Source of the DNA: Candidatus Gastranaerophilales bacterium
GTDB lineage: Bacteria; Cyanobacteriota; Vampirovibrionia; Gastranaerophilales; Gastranaerophilaceae
NCBI GenBank assembly: GCA_944323625.1
Contig: CALUTD010000014.1
Span: 1-52,629, forward strand
Reading direction: 5' to 3'
DNA length: 52,629 nt
The notes under the pieces were generated by a model, which was not told the DNA's origin, searched no databases, and saw only the letters and a program-made list of their open reading frames with translations. Below, piece after piece: positions 1-10,000 of the stretch. The translations under genes and the position numbers were made by a program. Position 1 is the stretch's first letter; every line of letters starts with the position of its first letter.

Positions 1-45
1 AATTGTAAAATACTAATAGTCTTTCCTTTTATTTTTATATTTTTG

Positions 46-115
46 TCATTGAATTACGTAACATATACAAGGATGACGGCAAGAAACCACCCGAAGGGTG
101 TAAGTAACTTTTTGT
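46..115. repeat. intergenic repeat block, copy 1
   Basis: Non-coding sequence before the PadR gene. It holds the motif pair found several times between genes in this window: a TGAATTACGTAACATATAC-type stretch (46-67) and a small hairpin CACCCGAAGGGTG followed by GTAACTTTTTGTTAC (about 88-118). Close copies of the second part occur near 2972-3000 and 4258-4295. Seen directly; the function is unknown. Confidence 0.6.
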
Positions 116-116
116 T

Positions 117-185
117 ACAAACGAACATCAAAGCCAAAGGACTAGATTATAAATTAAAATTATTTAGACTGAATGTTCGTTTTGT
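117..185. promoter_or_regulatory. inverted repeat upstream of the PadR gene
   Basis: ACAAACGAACAT (117-128) is matched by ATGTTCGTTTTGT (173-185), an inverted repeat of about 12 bp separated by 44 nt and ending 14 bp before the PadR start codon. PadR proteins often bind dyads containing ATGT/ACAT and repress themselves, so an operator is possible. The left arm also adjoins a dispersed repeat, so it could equally be the end of a small mobile repeat. Confidence 0.35.
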
Positions 186-199
186 GTTATCTTTAAATT

Positions 200-709
200 A
201 TGATTGAAGTTCTTATTTTATATATTCTCTATAAACGTGAAAAAACAATTTATTCCATCAGAAAAGAAATAACGGAACTTTTTGGTATGTTCACAAAACC
301 AAGTATAGGAACGATTTATCCTGCGCTTAAAAGGTTATTACATGATAATTGTGTTGAATTAAACGAAAGGATATCAGAAGGCGGAAAAAAATCTTCTTAC
401 TATGCCATAACAAAAAAAGGAATTAAGAATTTCAGAGATTATTTTTTTGATACTGCAAGTGATAATCCTTCTCTATTTTATATTCAATTTCAAATAAGAT
501 TGGCAACAATGGGGCTTTTAACTTCGTCTGAAAGAAAACTTTTTGTTGAAGAATATTCTCAAAAGCTTGATATTTATATTGCGGAAATAGAAAGAACTTT
601 GAATAATGAATTTTTGGAACATGATTATTACCGCGAAAAAGTATATACAAGAGCACTGACGGAATATAAATCATTAAAAGATTATTTAATAAATTTAAAG
701 GTTGAATAA
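200..709 (+). CDS. PadR family transcriptional regulator
   Basis: A 169-residue protein with the PadR winged-helix layout. The N-terminal half (about 1-85) has the family signature: an ILYIL helix, then SIRKEITELFG, then a KPSIGTIYPALKRLL recognition helix and the wing SSYYAITKKGIKNF. The C-terminal half (about 90-169) is charged and helical, as in the dimerisation region of PadR-s1 proteins. PadR proteins usually repress transporter or stress genes in response to small molecules. It is followed after 2 nt by the radical-SAM gene, so the two are probably co-transcribed. The start codon has only a weak ribosome site. The ligand cannot be told from the sequence. Confidence 0.85.
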   Translation: MIEVLILYILYKREKTIYSIRKEITELFGMFTKPSIGTIYPALKRLLHDNCVELNERISEGGKKSSYYAITKKGIKNFRDYFFDTASDNPSLFYIQFQIRLATMGLLTSSERKLFVEEYSQKLDIYIAEIERTLNNEFLEHDYYREKVYTRALTEYKSLKDYLINLKVE

Positions 710-711
710 TC

Positions 712-1998
712 ATGCCTGCTTTAATTTCTTCAATTGAAAAAAATTCAATAGCTCATGAACTTGGAATAAGACCGGGGTCAGAGCTTATAAGTATAAACGG
801 AGTTGTACTTCATGATTATATTGAGTATCAATATGCAATTGCAGCTCAGGAACTTGAATTGGAAATAAAAAATCCTGATGGAGAAATTGAAATTTTTGAA
901 ATTGAAAAAGACTTTGAAGATGAATTAGGGTTTATTTTTGAATCTGCAATTTTTGACAGAATAAAACCCTGTGCAAATAACTGTATTTTCTGTTTTGTAG
1001 ACCAACAGCCAAAAGGTTTGAGAGAATCTTTATATATAAAAGATGATGACTACAGGCTGTCTTATCTTCAAGGTACATATGTTACACTTACAAACCTGAC
1101 TAAAAAAGATAGAGAACGAATAAAAAATCAACATTTAGGCCCTTTATTTATCTCGGTTCACACAACAAATCCTGATTTAAGAGCTTTAATGTTAAGAAAC
1201 AAAAATGCGGCTAATCTTTTAAAAGAACTTGATTTTCTCAAGGAAAATGATATTCCGATTAATACTCAAATTGTATTATGCCCGGGCTTTAATGACGGCA
1301 GTGAACTAAAAAGAACATTAAATGATTTATGGAAGTATAAATCAATACTATGTTCAATAGCCATAGTTCCTGTCGGAATCACAAAATACAGAAGAGAAAA
1401 ATTAAATAAAGTTACAAAAGAAATAGCGGAAAAAACCATAAATATAGTAAATGAATTTAACAAAACCGTCAAAAAAAATATAGCCGCAGTTTCAGATGAA
1501 TTCTTTTTACTGGCAGATATAAATCTTCCCGAAAAAAAATATTATAACGGATTTTCACAGCTTGAAGACGGAGTGGGCTCTTTAAGGTGCTTAATTGATG
1601 ATTTTGAAAAAAGGAAAAAGAAAATACCTAAAAAAGTAAAAATAAAAAAAGAATTTACAATAGCTTGTTCTGTGAGTGCTCAAAATGTTTTTTTCATGAT
1701 TGCGCAAGAATTAAATAAAACAGAAAATATTAATATACAGGTTTTGCCGGTAAAAAGTAATTTTTGGGGCGAGGATATTAACGTTGCAGGACTCATTACT
1801 GCAGGCGATTTAATTAGCCAATTGAAAAATAATTGCTTTAAAGATGTTATAATTCCATCTGTTGTTTTAAGGCCTTATACTACTGAATTTTTAGACGGTT
1901 TAACCGTTAAAGATGTTGAAAATAAACTTAAAATAAAGCTTCATGTTACAAATGATATCTACAGTACAAAGGAATTATTCAATTTATTATTTTCTTAA
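712..1998 (+). CDS. DUF512 protein with PDZ and radical-SAM domains
   Basis: This 428-residue protein has an N-terminal PDZ-like domain (about 3-60, with LGIRPGSELISING), then a CANNCIFC cluster at C87, C91 and C94 with C-x3-C-x2-C spacing as in radical-SAM enzymes. After the radical-SAM-like core (about 80-290) comes the C-terminal DUF512 region. This architecture is widespread in Firmicutes and cyanobacteria, where the gene often sits near the GTPase Der; its substrate is not established. AAAGG lies upstream of the ATG, inside the end of the PadR gene, which it follows by 2 nt. Family assignment is firm; the reaction is unknown. Confidence 0.88.
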   Translation: MPALISSIEKNSIAHELGIRPGSELISINGVVLHDYIEYQYAIAAQELELEIKNPDGEIEIFEIEKDFEDELGFIFESAIFDRIKPCANNCIFCFVDQQPKGLRESLYIKDDDYRLSYLQGTYVTLTNLTKKDRERIKNQHLGPLFISVHTTNPDLRALMLRNKNAANLLKELDFLKENDIPINTQIVLCPGFNDGSELKRTLNDLWKYKSILCSIAIVPVGITKYRREKLNKVTKEIAEKTINIVNEFNKTVKKNIAAVSDEFFLLADINLPEKKYYNGFSQLEDGVGSLRCLIDDFEKRKKKIPKKVKIKKEFTIACSVSAQNVFFMIAQELNKTENINIQVLPVKSNFWGEDINVAGLITAGDLISQLKNNCFKDVIIPSVVLRPYTTEFLDGLTVKDVENKLKIKLHVTNDIYSTKELFNLLFS

Positions 1999-2014
1999 AT
2001 ATGTTTATTTTGTA

Positions 2015-2902
2015 TTAAAAGGCATAATCTTGGAATAAACTTAAAGTTAAACCGTTATTTTTTAGTTTATTTAATGCTCTTGATTCAGTTTGTCTTATGC
2101 ATTCTTTAGTTACACCATATAATTTGCCGATTTCTTCCAGTGTTTGTTTCTCGCCGCCATTTAACCCAAAACGCAATATTATTACTTTTTGTTCTCTGTC
2201 TTTTAAGTTGCACATTAAAGATACTATGTCTTTTTTTAAATCATCATATTCAGCTTCTTTAACAGCAGAGGCTTTCTCGTCTTCTATAATATCTAACAAT
2301 TTAACCTCAGAGCCATTTTTAACTTCATAATCAGCTTCAAGTGAAAGAGTCTTTTTATATGCATTCAAATAATTATTAATTTTCTCGGATTCTATATTCA
2401 TTCTTTTTGCAACATCTTCTGATTTAACTTCGAAAGAACATTCTCTTTCCATTTCTGATTTAACTTTTGAATATTTAGAAAGAGTTTCTTGTATATATAC
2501 AGGAATTTTTATACAATGAGATTGCTCTGATATAGCCTTGAACATTGCCTGTTTTATCCACCAGGAAGCGTAAGTTGCAAATCTGTAACCGAAAGTAGGA
2601 TTAAATTTATCAACCGCCGCAATTAATCCTATATTTCCTTCTTGTATTAAATCTATCATAGGTAATTTACTTGAATGAATTACTTTTCTTGCAATAATAA
2701 TTACCAGTTTTAAATGTGCCTCAATCAGTTTTTGTTTTGCTTCAACAGAACCTGACTTTGCCTGTATTGCAAGCTCTTGTTCTTCTTCCTGACTTAAAGA
2801 TTTTATTTTTGAAATCTTTTTTACATAATTTGTAACTGATGTTTCATTGAACAGTGATAATCCATTTTCTGCTTCATTACCATAAATATTATTTAAAGCC
2901 AT
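2015..2902 (-). CDS. RNA polymerase sigma-70 family factor (primary-like, no region 1.1)
   Basis: A sigma factor of about 295 residues with region 1.2 and region 2 (LKLVIIIARK, then DLIQEGNIGLIAAVDKF for core binding, then YRFATYASWWIKQAM for -10 recognition and melting), region 3 (about 130-200) and region 4 (LEEIGKLYGVTKECIRQTES helix-turn-helix near the C terminus). I place the start at the internal ATG at 2902 because AGGAG lies 7 nt before it; a longer reading from 2929 lacks a ribosome site. The absence of the acidic region 1.1 and the length fit a group 2 alternative factor more than the housekeeping one. No RpoH box is seen. It is separate from the sigma-28 gene in this window. Confidence 0.9.
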   Translation of the reverse strand: MALNNIYGNEAENGLSLFNETSVTNYVKKISKIKSLSQEEEQELAIQAKSGSVEAKQKLIEAHLKLVIIIARKVIHSSKLPMIDLIQEGNIGLIAAVDKFNPTFGYRFATYASWWIKQAMFKAISEQSHCIKIPVYIQETLSKYSKVKSEMERECSFEVKSEDVAKRMNIESEKINNYLNAYKKTLSLEADYEVKNGSEVKLLDIIEDEKASAVKEAEYDDLKKDIVSLMCNLKDREQKVIILRFGLNGGEKQTLEEIGKLYGVTKECIRQTESRALNKLKNNGLTLSLFQDYAF

Positions 2903-3360
2903 ATTATAACTCCTGATTAACTTATACACACATACTTTTTAGATAATTTGTCCGAGCAAAAAGTTACGATAAGCCCGAAGGGTGTGAGTAACTTTTTGTG
3001 AGTGGCACTTTAAAAGGTGAGCCTCATCTTTTCGGCGACGATGAGTCGGCGAAAAGTGCGGGCGACACTAGATTAAATTGACATGTCAATTTGAGCCTAT
3101 AAGGCTCTGATATCCCTATTCTACAGCCAAACAATACACCTTTTTTACAGCTGTCTTTGTTTTTATAGTATATCTTTTGTATATCTTTAATATATCATTT
3201 TGTATATAAAAAATCAATCCTTTTATAAAGAAATGTTAAGTTAAAATTCAAATTTGAATAAAAAGCTTAATATTAATTTACAATTAAAATAATTTTTTAT
3301 GTTTATACATAGAAACACTACGTTAATGTTTTTGTAATATATTTATTATTTTTTATATAA
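2903..3360. other. gene-free interval with repeats and dyads
   Basis: About 460 bp between the sigma factor gene and the pilin locus. It contains a copy of the CCCGAAGGGTGTGAGTAAC repeat (2972-3000), a GC-rich dyad (about 3006-3062, arms around TTTTCGGCGAC and CGGCGAAAAGTGC), and a pair of palindromes listed separately. The right part (3160-3360) is plain AT-rich sequence. I see no ORF with a ribosome site. Confidence 0.5.
3075..3107. promoter_or_regulatory. two adjacent palindromes
   Basis: A perfect 18-bp palindrome AAATTGACATGTCAATTT (3075-3092) is followed directly by a second stem GAGCC-TATAA-GGCTC (3093-3107). They lie about 170 bp upstream of the divergently read sigma factor gene. 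The first looks like a dimeric operator; the second could form an RNA hairpin. Function inferred only from symmetry. Confidence 0.4.
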
Positions 3361-4087
3361 TTAAATTTTGTGCGGATAGTCATTTTTAATTTCCCAACCG
3401 TCCAAAGCTATAAGTCCAGTACAATAACGATTTCCAGTTTTACATGCTTGAAGCTTTTCTTCTCTTGTTTTATATTGAGAACCGGCAAAACGAACAGGCG
3501 CTTGTATTGAAGTATCATTAGTATTAACCATAAAATTAAAAATATCACGGCCGCAAACATTTGGACCTTTTTCTCCGTTTATATCAATAGAAATATAATC
3601 CAAATCCTTTTCATCACCTCCAAATAATTCAATCCCCATTATAGTACCATCAGGCAATAAATATGTTTCCATCCATATATTACCTTCACAATACATAGGT
3701 GCATTTTCATCATCTCCTAAATAACTTAAAGGAGCATCATATTTTTCTGCAGAAAGCTTTTGATATACGAGTTCCATATTATAAAGATATTCATCGTAAT
3801 TAAAATCATCAATATTTTCCCACTGATTTACGGGAGTACCAACTTCTGTTTCAACGAGCCTTACAGCATTAGAAAGATTTGAATAGAATTTTTTAAGTTT
3901 TGAAGCTGTTTCAATTTTTCTATAATTAGACATAACAACAGGGACTGTTATTGCCGCTATAATTCCAATAATAACAAGAGTAATTAATACCTCTGCAAGT
4001 GTAAATGAATATTTTTTAAAATTGAAATTGTCTTTAAAATCAAGTCTATTTTTACCCCCCCCCGTAGCGGTTTAATGATTTATCCAT
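3361..4087 (-). CDS. G-tract prepilin, locus 1 (needs +1 frameshift)
   Basis: Type IV/type II secretion-like pilin of about 242 residues if read across a shift. Translation starts at the ATG at 4087, with AAGGAGG 5 nt upstream, giving MDKSLNRY, then nine G (4063-4055), then TAA in frame. The rest of the gene is in the +1 frame: KNRLDFKDN..., then S|FTLAEVLITL with a hydrophobic helix, then a body with DINGEKGPN-x2-GRDIF and the end DGWEIKNDYP. No ATG, GTG or TTG occurs in the +1 frame between the G run and the prepilin site; the first Met lies after the membrane helix and cannot be the start. The joined leader is 27 residues before the S|F cleavage site, the same as in three other loci. It is either expressed by frameshifting or phase-off in this assembly. 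Confidence 0.85.
4055..4063 (-). promoter_or_regulatory. G9 frameshift or phase-variation site, locus 1
   Basis: On the minus strand the sequence reads CGCTACGGGGGGGGGTAA: eight codons from the ATG, then three GGG codons and a stop. A +1 slip of glycyl-tRNA from GGG to GGT restores the prepilin frame. Confidence 0.8.
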
Positions 4088-4148
4088 GGTTATCCTCCTT
4101 TTTTAATATATATTATCATATTTTATCTGTTATTGCAAATGTATATAT

Positions 4149-4257
4149 GTTATGTAGTTCAGTAACAAAAATTGTTTTTATTTAACATTAAAAATCATTT
4201 CGCTGTCATTCTAAAAGCGGAGATAAAAGATTGAGCCGAGAGGGAAATCCAAGAAGC
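4149..4257 (+). repeat. 109-bp direct repeat, copy A
   Basis: Begins GTTATGTAGTTCAGTAAC and ends CCAAGAAGC. Its first 53 nt are identical to copy B at 4510-4618; the rest differs at scattered positions. It ends in the CCCGAAGGGCGTGATTAAC repeat (from about 4258). Non-coding. Confidence 0.8.
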
Positions 4258-4353
4258 AGCCCGAAGGGCGTGATTAACTTTTTATTACAAAACGAACAGT
4301 ATTAAAAAAGTAGGTTTTGGTAATCTTTGATTACCGAAACAAATACATTATTG

Positions 4354-4380
4354 ATGCGGTAAATCGTTGATTTACCGCAT
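4354..4380. repeat. inverted repeat (hairpin)
   Basis: ATGCGGTAAAT (4354-4364) pairs with ATTTACCGCAT (4370-4380) across a 5-nt loop. A related weaker dyad (GGTAATC and GATTACC) lies at about 4318-4335. Neither has a T-run on either side, so they are not classic terminators. Confidence 0.6.
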
Positions 4381-4381
4381 C

Positions 4382-4489
4382 CTACTAACTGCTTCTCAAC
4401 CTGTTAACAATGCCGCTTGTGCATATTATGCACTGGTTGATAAAAATCCCGATGATGAAAGCAAATCATACTGGAAGGATTTTATTTAA
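4382..4489 (+). pseudogene. C-terminal fragment of a lost gene
   Basis: An open frame without a start codon, encoding about 35 residues that end in CAYYALVDKNPDDES, then KSYWKDFI and a TAA at 4487-4489. Its codon use looks like a real protein tail, in contrast with the repeats around it. It begins right at the edge of a hairpin and is followed by direct-repeat copy B, so it looks like the 3' end of a gene broken by repeat-mediated rearrangement. The parent may have been another pilin-like secreted protein, but I cannot confirm this. Confidence 0.45.
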
Positions 4490-4509
4490 AATATATTATC
4501 CTTATATGT

Positions 4510-4618
4510 GTTATGTAGTTCAGTAACAAAAATTGTTTTTATTTAACATTAAAAATCATTTCACTGTAATTCTGAAAACAGAGATAGAAGATTGAGCAAA
4601 AAGGGAAATCCAAGAAGC
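4510..4618 (+). repeat. 109-bp direct repeat, copy B
   Basis: Second copy of the repeat at 4149-4257, 361 bp downstream. The gene fragment at 4382-4489 lies between the copies. This copy keeps the right end of the hairpin element (TCAGAATCTTACCAAT) that copy A has lost. Confidence 0.8.
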
Positions 4619-4629
4619 GAGCTCAGAAT
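4569..4629. repeat. ATTCTGA-hairpin intergenic element, copy 1
   Basis: ATTCTGA (4569-4575) pairs with TCAGAAT (4623-4629); GAGC and GCTC lie inside. It is followed by CTTACCAAT, as are the copies at 4834-4895 and 52420-52477. Confidence 0.6.
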
Positions 4630-4833
4630 CTTACCAATCTAGAATTACACATGTATTTTACAAGGTTTAATATTCATAGTTTATGCCCGTTGTTCAACAC
4701 CGGCAAGAACCTGAAACGAGTTCAGGTTGACGGAGGGGAGGGGTAGTGCTTTTTACTATCTTATTATAAGATAACACTTTAATTGTCATCCTTATAAATG
4801 TTATATAATTTGATGACAAAAAATTATACTGTC

Positions 4834-4895
4834 ATTCTGAAAGTGCAGAAAAATTAATTTATCTAAAACTGTTAATTTTTCGCACTGTTCAGAAT
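4834..4895. repeat. ATTCTGAA-hairpin intergenic element, copy 2
   Basis: Long imperfect hairpin: outer arms ATTCTGAA (4834-4841) and TTCAGAAT (4888-4895), inner arms AGTGC plus GAAAAATTAA paired with TTAATTTTTC plus GCACT, with single-base bulges. It is followed by CTTACCAATAGTAAATTAC. The rest of the gap up to 5022 has no ORF; it continues with a motif CCACCGCTGCGGGTCAGG also seen near 45440 and 31150. Confidence 0.75.
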
Positions 4896-5022
4896 CTTAC
4901 CAATAGTAAATTACAATTTAAATAAGTTAGAAACCCACCGCTGCGGGTCAGGTTGACGAAAAAGAAGGAGGAGTTCTTCTTGTTATATACTTAACAATTA
5001 AGGTTAAAACCGATTAAAACAT

Positions 5023-7056
5023 TTAATAGCTTAACCATAAAGTTTCATAAGGTTTAAGTTTTACTACCAATTTTTTATCATCTATTTTAAAGTTTTTTTC
5101 TTTTTTTGTAATTAAATCAATCAGAGTTATTTCTCCTTCTGTTTTATCAAATGAAAATAATTCAGAGTTTAGTTCTGCATATACTTTTGAATCCGACAAA
5201 TTATTAACAACAAGAATTTTATCAGTTGTACCTGTTCTAAAATACGTAAAGACCTCAGGTTTATTTGATTTAACTTCAACAAAATCACCTCTTGACATTG
5301 TAGGATAATTTTTTCTGACTTCAATCAATCTTTTAACGTTTTTGTATATTTTTCCGCCAAATGTATTTTTATTATACATAGCTCTATACATAAAATTTCT
5401 TCTTATTGCACCTCTGTGAATATCACGACTATCAAAGTATGAGAGCATTTTTGTATCTTGTTTTTTATTATTTCTTCTTTCTCTGATTTTTGCCCACATT
5501 TTGGCATAAGAAAAATTATTTTGACTCCCTATTTCATCACCGTAATATATAATTGGAATTCCTTTTAACGAAAGTAAAATTGCAAATGTCATATTTATTC
5601 TGTCTACGTCGTTATCAAGGAAATTAGCCATTCTGCCGCTAATACCATAACCTTTTCTAAATTCGGCGCCTTTTTCGGCTAAATCTTCATATAATATTTC
5701 TCTTGTTTTTTGGTTAACCATTTCAAGAGTCAACTCATCATGTACTCTTAAAAATACTGCCCAACTTGCAGTATCTGGAATTTTAGGAGTCTGCTTATGT
5801 ATTTTCCAAAAAAAACTACTGTCACCTGTTACTACCGACGCCCATATCGCAGGCATATAAGGAAAATGATACGCAATTTGAACTTCATTTGTTCTTGTCA
5901 GCTCCTTTTGCTTATCATCAATATTTACTTCTATTTTTCTTTCATTTCCAAAATAAGACAATATTTTCTTTGGCGGCTGGCATGCTTCAGCTTGAATAAC
6001 CGAACGAGGAGCAATTTCTTGCAAAAATGTTGATAATATTTTTATTATTTCATGTGTCTTTGGAAGGTTTTCTGCATTGGTACCTTCTTCTTTTATCAGA
6101 TAAGGTATAGCATCCATTCTGAATATATCTATTCCCAAATTTGCCCAGTATGCTATTGTTTCAAGGTTATAGTATAAAACTTCGGGATTCTCCCAGTTTA
6201 TATCAAGTTGAAACGGATAAAACGTATGGTAAAAATAGTAATCTTTTCCTTCTATTGTCACTTTTCTGTAGTTTGAGTCCGTTATTTCAGGAAAAATAAG
6301 CCGTCTTTTTGATATCTTGCCGCTATCATGTTTATATTCTGCTATATATCCTATTTTTTCGTCTTTATATACAGTTTTTTGAGGCTCTTTTTCCGTTACA
6401 ACAAAATAATTAATTTTATCTAAATCACCTTTTTGTGCTGCTTGAAACCATTCATGTTGCTCTGAAAAATGGTTTAAAACCAAATCGGATTTAATTTTAA
6501 ATCCCTGTCTTTTAGCTTCCGTAATAAATTGGATAAATTCGGGCTTTCCGCCTAAATCTTTTCTTATATCCCTGGGATTTCTTACATCAAAACCGGCATC
6601 ATTCATTGGTGAATCCGCAAACGGAAGCATATATATTGTTGTTACACCTAAATTTTTCAAATATCTCAACATTTTCAGTGAATTTTTAAATGTGTTAGGG
6701 CTTAAATCATCATCAACTCCGAACTGATCTACATAGAACATGTAAATTATTTCATCTTTATACCAGTCATCAGTCCTATTTAGGTCCTCTTGTTTCAATT
6801 TGGGGCTTCTGTTTAAGCGTGATTGTTTTATTATTTTTAATATATTTACATATATATCATTAGTTTGTTTTTCGCCATACACCTTTGAAATAGATGTTTT
6901 TAGAGCTTTTTCAACATCTTTTGATACTATATTTTCCGTTTGTATTAAATCGATTACTTTTTCTTCGTAATTTAAAAATCCATTAAAGGAATAAGCCGGA
7001 GTGAAACTGTTAAATATAAAACTTAAGATTATTAATTTTACAAAAAATTTTTTCAT
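5023..7056 (-). CDS. secreted GH13 alpha-glucan enzyme, trehalose-synthase-like
   Basis: A 677-residue GH13 enzyme with an N-terminal signal peptide (about 1-23: two Lys, hydrophobic core, then AYS). The (beta/alpha)8 barrel shows the four conserved regions: DLVLNHF (about 191-197), GIDIFRMDAIPYL with nucleophile D315, VIQAEACQ with acid/base E357, and FLRVHDELTLE with D440. The string HDELTLEMV followed later by LLSLKGIPIIYYGDEIG is close to trehalose synthase (TreS). Export is unusual for TreS, which normally works in the cytoplasm, so the real substrate may be an external or periplasmic alpha-glucan. A C-terminal beta domain follows (about 590-677). It ends 15 bp after the helicase gene's low-coordinate neighbour region and may be transcribed after that gene. 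Confidence 0.85.
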   Translation of the reverse strand: MKKFFVKLIILSFIFNSFTPAYSFNGFLNYEEKVIDLIQTENIVSKDVEKALKTSISKVYGEKQTNDIYVNILKIIKQSRLNRSPKLKQEDLNRTDDWYKDEIIYMFYVDQFGVDDDLSPNTFKNSLKMLRYLKNLGVTTIYMLPFADSPMNDAGFDVRNPRDIRKDLGGKPEFIQFITEAKRQGFKIKSDLVLNHFSEQHEWFQAAQKGDLDKINYFVVTEKEPQKTVYKDEKIGYIAEYKHDSGKISKRRLIFPEITDSNYRKVTIEGKDYYFYHTFYPFQLDINWENPEVLYYNLETIAYWANLGIDIFRMDAIPYLIKEEGTNAENLPKTHEIIKILSTFLQEIAPRSVIQAEACQPPKKILSYFGNERKIEVNIDDKQKELTRTNEVQIAYHFPYMPAIWASVVTGDSSFFWKIHKQTPKIPDTASWAVFLRVHDELTLEMVNQKTREILYEDLAEKGAEFRKGYGISGRMANFLDNDVDRINMTFAILLSLKGIPIIYYGDEIGSQNNFSYAKMWAKIRERRNNKKQDTKMLSYFDSRDIHRGAIRRNFMYRAMYNKNTFGGKIYKNVKRLIEVRKNYPTMSRGDFVEVKSNKPEVFTYFRTGTTDKILVVNNLSDSKVYAELNSELFSFDKTEGEITLIDLITKKEKNFKIDDKKLVVKLKPYETLWLSY

Positions 7057-7071
7057 AAAACATTTCCTTTT

Positions 7072-10000
7072 TTAAATTATTATATTAAAAAAATCAAAAT
7101 TATGTGTATTTTTTCGTTTTAAATAATTTTTTGCATTACTTAAAAATAAACCTTTTTTGGCTCTTGTTATACCAACATAAATAAGTCTTAGTGTCTCATT
7201 AATTTGTTCTTTTTTTTGCATTTCGGGAAGTTTTATTCCTTCTTTAGTATAAATATTTTTTATTGTTTGAACAAAATGTCCGCCGGTTTTTAATTTAACA
7301 TGTTCAATTGATACCGGATAATTTTCTTCATTCATACACGGACAAAATACATAGTCAAATTCATCACCCTTAGATTTATGCATTGTCATTATATTTATAC
7401 CGTTTTTATTATTTTTACATTCATCATCAAAAAATCTGTACATACTTGAAGGTTTTTGGGCATAATATTCCATTCTTTTTATTATGTCATTTTCAGATTG
7501 AATCATTAATCTTCTTATTAAAGATACTATTAAATTTACATTTGATTTTTCGCCCGTATTTTTTGAATAATATAACCCTATATTTAAAGCCTGTATATCT
7601 AGTGTATTTGATGAATTATTAAGCCAGTAGTCAATATCCCAAAATAGCTGTCCCAAACTTTCAGAACCCGTATTTTCGATATCCGTATATATAAACGGCT
7701 CTTTTAAGTTTTTTATAAAATCTAAATCTTCCGATGAAAATTTATATATTTCATTATCCGAATATACTTTTGCAAGATTATGTATTTGTTTGTTATTTAA
7801 AGGATTTTCAAGCATTTTAAGAACTTCAAGAATAATTTTGTATATTCTCTTTTGACCCGGGCAGTCAGTTCTTAATATTGTTTTTATTCCGTTTGAATTA
7901 AAAAAATCACTGTATTCATTTACTTGATAATTTAATCTTAAAAGTATGGCAATTGTGGCTTCAGGGTCTTTATTGAATATTTCTTTTGTTTTTGACAGTA
8001 TAAAATCTTTTTCTTCTTTTTCCGTTTCAAAAATTTTATATTCAGGTTTTAAATCGGTTTTGGGATTATTTTCCGTACCTTGAATTTGAATATTATAAAA
8101 AGCCTCCTTTTTTTCTTCATCAGCAATCGATTCTTGTATAAGTCTGTTTGCCAGTGTATAAATAGGTTTTGCACATCTTTGAGATGTTGTCATTTCAATT
8201 TTTTTATTTTTATTTATAAATTCTTTAAATCCTTCAAGACTGCTGTTTGTAAAGGTTGAAGTTATAGATTGATTTATATCCCCGCATCTTACAAAATTAT
8301 TATATTTTCCGGTAAGAAGTTTTATAAGTGATTGTTGTATTATAGTTGAATCCTGTGCTTCATCTTCTATCACATATTTACATAGATTTTGGTAGTAATT
8401 TAAAATATTCGGATTTTCTTCAAGCAATTTAAGAGCAAAAAATAACATATCGTCATAGTCAATCATGTTATTTTGTTTCAAAGTTTTATTATATTCGTTT
8501 AAAAAATTATAAAAATCATTTATTTCTTTATACTTTGAATATTCAAAACAATTATTACCCGAAAGCTTTACAACGGATATACATCTTAAATAGTCATCAT
8601 ATTTTTCATCATTTATTTTTAATTTATAAAAAATTTCCTTAATTATTTTTTCTTTTAAATCATCGTCACATATTTCAAAATTTTCATCCAAACCGAGTTT
8701 TGTATAATTTCCGTTTTCTTTAATAATTCTTAAAGCCAGTCCATGAATAGTTGAAATATTAGGTAAAGAAGGAGTATCAGGCAGAGCGGATTTAATTCTT
8801 TCTTTAAAATTTTTAGCGGCGGATTCCATAAAAGTTAAAACAAAAATATTTGAGCTGTCTATTCCTGTTTTTATAAGTTTTATAATTAGAGCCAAAAGAA
8901 TAGTTGTTTTTCCGGCACCCGGAACCGCCATTATTCCTATTTTACCTCTTTTATATTCCAAAACCGGTTTTTGGTCGGGTCTTGGTATTATTTTAAATTC
9001 AGGTTTAGTACTTTTTTCGGTTTCAATAAAATCAGAAAGTCCGTTAAAATTTTCATTGCCGGTATTATCATATAAACTTGAATAAAAAGTTATGGAATTT
9101 TTTGCGCAAAGCATTAATTTTCTTACAATTCTAGCTGTTTTATCCCTTGTAAGATTTATATTATCTTCAAGTGTATATTCTTTTTTATTCCAATCTCTGT
9201 TAAAAACCCAGGAATTATATAAAGTTCCGGTATCTTGTTTAAGCCATTCGTTATTTGATACATCAATCCATAATTGATATTTTGTTTTAAGCGAATAATC
9301 CGCTATTTTTTGAGGAGTTGAAATTATTACTTTTTCAGGATTTATTTTTATTATATCCGAAGAATTTTCGCTTATTACACTATTTTCCATTTGCAAAATA
9401 AATTCTTGAGTTAAGTTTTTTACACTGTTTTCGAAAGCTGTTTCAAAACTTTGAGCCTCTTTTAACAAAAAATCATATTTTGATTTATCGTAATCATTCT
9501 CACATATAAGATTAGCAAAAATTATTTTTATTTCTTCCGATAACCCTTTTTTTGATTTTTTCAAAGCTTCTGTTAAACTGTATAATTTTGTATATCCAAA
9601 ATCATATTTTTCATTATCAAATTTATAATTTTTAAGTTCTTTTGTTTTTGAATACTCTTTTATAATTTCAATACATTTTCTGTAAGGAATTTTTAAAAGT
9701 TTAACCATCAAAAATTTAAGTTCATAATTTTTAAGAGTAATATTTTCGGCAAGTTTAATAATATATAAAATATGTTTTATAAAATCTGAATCAATAAGTT
9801 TTTGGCTGCCTGAAAGTATTTGAAATTTAATATCGGAACATGAAAAAAATTCCTGAATTAATACTTCATCCAAAAGCGGAGTAACAATAGTTATATCACA
9901 AGGTTTTACTCCGTTTTTTATTAGATTTTTTATATCATTTATAACATTTTCAAACATATCAAGACGTTTAATACTGTCTTTACAGTCAAACAATGAAGTT

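Noticed and set aside
3361-3933. Pilin gene of locus 1 starting at the Met at 3933
   Set aside because: This start lies after the prepilin motif and membrane helix and would give a headless protein; the real N terminus is in the +1 frame after the G9 leader.
4739-4746. GGAGGGGAGGGGTAG as another G-tract leader
   Set aside because: No ATG leader or pilin frame is associated, and the run is interrupted; it is part of the repeat region.
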